A program made the position numbers and the translations under genes. Below are positions 22,028-23,987 of a DNA stretch of 23,987 nt, one piece after another. Source of the stretch: Saccoglossus kowalevskii (Eukaryota > Hemichordata > Enteropneusta > Harrimaniidae); contig NW_003120423.1 of the NCBI RefSeq assembly GCF_000003605.2, positions 342,864 to 366,850 of the forward strand, given 5' to 3'. How positions within the stretch are numbered: the stretch's first letter is position 1; every line of letters starts with the position of its first letter. A model generated the notes under the pieces. That model saw only the letters and a program-made list of their open reading frames with translations. It was not told the DNA's origin and ran no database searches.

Positions 22028-22638
22028 CAATAGTGGTGTTCACGCACAGTTCCTTAGCACGGGCTAAGAGGTCAAATACCTTCGCCCGTGCTAAAAAAAT
22101 GTGCCTAAATGCTTAGCACAGGCTAAGATACTAAGTACGAATTAAATCTGGCCTGTTTTTGAGACCTGATCCAGACCCTTAGCACAGGCTAACAAAGTGC
22201 GCATGAACGCTTAGCTCGGGCTAAGCACCAAAAACGCTGTTGCTTTCAATGTTCATTTGGACGATTTACAACTATTGATTTCGACATGCCATTCCCGACA
22301 TGACAATCAACGGGAGCACATCTACGGACATTGTTCTTGAGAAGAAATAAAATAACGATGAGACTGTGCTACTTCTTGTTAGTCTGCAATCTTGCACTTG
22401 AACTTGGTATTGGTAGTACCTAGAACTAATATGTATACCTTCCTATCTACTATACTGAACAATCATAGTTAAAATGACTGAAGATTTTGTATATTTTTAA
22501 TAAGTTTAGGCGTTCCTTAGCCCGTGCTAAGCACTTTTCCTTCATGTAATTCCCGCAATTGGGTCTATCCGATATGCAAACATACAGGATAAGCTTAAAT
22601 CTTAGCCCGTACTTTGTATAGCGCGAACACTACTATTG
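22028..22638. mobile_element. Candidate non-autonomous element with inverted termini and seven copies of a 16-bp near-palindrome
   Basis: Seen directly: the ends are imperfect inverted repeats, CAATAGTGGTGTTCACGC at the left and the complement of CAATAGTAGTGTTCGCGC at the right (two mismatches). Inside lie repeated near-palindromes CTTAGC-NNNN-GCTAAG at 22053, 22112, 22178, 22210 and 22516, with partial copies at 22084-22094 and 22601-22616. The centre reads ACGG, ACAG or TCGG in the left copies and CCGT (the reverse complement) in the right copies and in the 22084 half copy. The copies are therefore mostly arranged as an inverted set. No coding frame is present. Clustered subterminal repeats like these are typical transposase-binding sites in hAT-like and other cut-and-paste elements. 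I cannot show a target-site duplication, so the superfamily and exact ends are open. Confidence 0.6.
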
Positions 22639-22908
22639 GAGGGAAGGGAAGGTTGAAACAAGTACTGGATACCCATAGTTGTAGCTTACACAACTATATG
22701 AAATAAGATGAAATGATGGGTTACAAAGTAAGAAACGCATATGGAATTGGAACCTACACTTGTACATATAAACTCAATATTATCCATTCGACGAATGTTG
22801 CAATGAACCGCTATGGATTGGTTACAATGACAGTCAACTATCCACAAGTCTGAAAAATTTATGGACAGTAGAACTCAACAGCGCATTTACGCAAGGACAT
22901 ATGCGCTT

Positions 22909-22928
22909 CTAATAGAGCAAATACTGTA
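22909..22928 (+). repeat. Copy of the CTAATAGAGCAAATACTGTA terminal motif
   Basis: This 20-bp string recurs with one mismatch at 20412-20431 and in shortened form at 13829 and 15448. It ends in TACTGTA, the same terminal sequence as the window's other MITEs, so it is probably the right end of a small palindromic element. The sequence just upstream (agcgcattt ... catatgcgctt) has its own weak inverted symmetry. The left boundary was not resolved. Confidence 0.45.
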
Positions 22929-23912
22929 ACTGTTTTATATTCAGAGCTTTTCCATATACCAGTATGTGTGATTGATACAGAAATCAAAACATGCACATAA
23001 ATTAAGGTATGATACAATAATACAACCAGTTTGTACCAATACGCTGTCCCTATACTAAATTCAGAATTCTAACAAATGTGATTATTGATTTATTAGAAAA
23101 AGTTCAAAAGGTGTTATATATCTAACATAAATACACACCAGGTAATCAATACCAGACAATATATCAAACCAAAAAAAATGTGATTCAGACTGACGTAGCA
23201 ATGACTTGTCATTAACTACATGTACATATCCAGAATTATCACTAATCTTTATTGCTATTAACTGTTAGAAACATTTTATAAGGATGCAATAAAGTTATTA
23301 TTATTATCATGTAACTGTGAAGTCAAGGACGACAATGACAAAACAATTCTGTTCTGTAGCATAAAGCATTCAACTTTTGCCACTAGAAACTTTAGTGAGT
23401 GTTTGCAAAAACAAAATTTTTTATCTCAAAACAAAGTGAAATCTTTGTTGTTACAGCATTTCCAACTCAAATTTCACAAAAATTACTTTAATGAAAATAG
23501 TAGTTACTATATATGACAGAATTAAAAAATAAAATAAAAATTTCAGACAGAATTAAAATTATAATAACATGGGTCTGTATTGACTTAAGGTAGATTCCTA
23601 GTCATGAATGAAAATTAATTCATTTTCCAAATAAATTGTACTTCCTGGCACTATAAGGATATTTACTTAAAAAAAAGTGGGGGTCACCAGCTTTATTTTT
23701 AAGAAAATTATGGTTGTATTTTTATGGTTGATAGGAGTCATTTTAACAGTATTATCAGGTGCTCTACGGAATGTTCTAAAAATAGCAATTTTTGGAAAAT
23801 ATTAGAACAACTTTCTAAAAAATTATGGGTCGGCTTCTACCTTTTCAACGAAGTGAAACAGCAACTTTTAAGATGGTTGAAACCAAGAACACAACTAGCT
23901 TGTTAGCACATT

Positions 23913-23961
23913 AGCTAATTGCGCTAAACTGTAATTTAGCTAATTCAAGAAGTAGCTAATT
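23913..23961. repeat. AGCTAATT repeat cluster at window edge
   Basis: AGCTAATT occurs at 23913, 23938 and 23954, and a GCTAAA/TTTAGC hairpin with a CTGTAA loop lies between the first two. The layout resembles the 'cgctaaaat' arms of palindromic MITEs. The window ends shortly afterwards, so the element cannot be delimited. Confidence 0.35.
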
Positions 23962-23987
23962 TAAAGAAAGTATATTTTTACGATGAG

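Larger units (their letters stand above)
22639..23987. other. AT-rich non-coding DNA, presumed upstream intron, distal part
   Basis: No exon or RNA gene was recognised. It contains a copy of the AATAGAGCAAATACTGTA motif (22909-22928), a short (ATT)n tract near 23298, and at the window edge three AGCTAATT octamers that may be one end of a truncated palindromic element. Confidence 0.5.

Overview
This window looks like animal nuclear DNA from a large, AT-rich genome. It has no operons, no ribosome binding sites and no long open frames. The only convincing coding sequence is two short exons on the minus strand, each flanked by consensus GT/AG splice signals. The rest is intronic or intergenic DNA with many small palindromic non-autonomous transposons. 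Their TACTGTAAA termini and 'TTCGCT' arms resemble miniature elements I associate with marine invertebrates, possibly a mollusc or related lophotrochozoan. That organism guess is inference and weak.

Layout. From 1 to about 18.6 kb I see no exon. This stretch holds a degenerate SINE- or MITE-like block (about 1.5-2.3 kb), a perfect 29-bp tandem array (2.66-2.78 kb), and a dispersed element with CTGGTGGTGAAAAGG ends (2.97-3.19 kb) whose second, inverted copy lies at 16.13-16.34 kb. It also holds a truncated palindromic MITE (5.5 kb) and a dense MITE cluster (12.1-15.5 kb): two intact roughly 205-bp copies of one family, a 350-bp relative, and two copies of a small element carrying AATAGAGCAAATA. 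A 208-bp element with 20-bp inverted repeats follows (16.36-16.56 kb).

The gene lies at 18.6-21.5 kb on the minus strand. An upstream exon (21273-21458, 62 codons) splices phase 0 to phase 0 into a downstream exon (18609-18968, 120 codons) that is extremely rich in Ser-Pro. The intron between them is 2,304 bp and carries another MITE copy. The 182 joined residues look like part of a large, intrinsically disordered, proline-directed phosphorylation region. I could not assign a family. The remaining exons are outside the window or too divergent for me to see.

From 21.5 kb to the end is presumed upstream intron. It holds the most unusual object here: an element of about 610 bp (22028-22638) with short inverted termini and seven full or partial copies of a 16-bp near-palindrome of the form CTTAGC-NNNN-GCTAAG.

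Nearly all other open frames are short, AT-rich and lack splice or homology support, so I do not call them genes.
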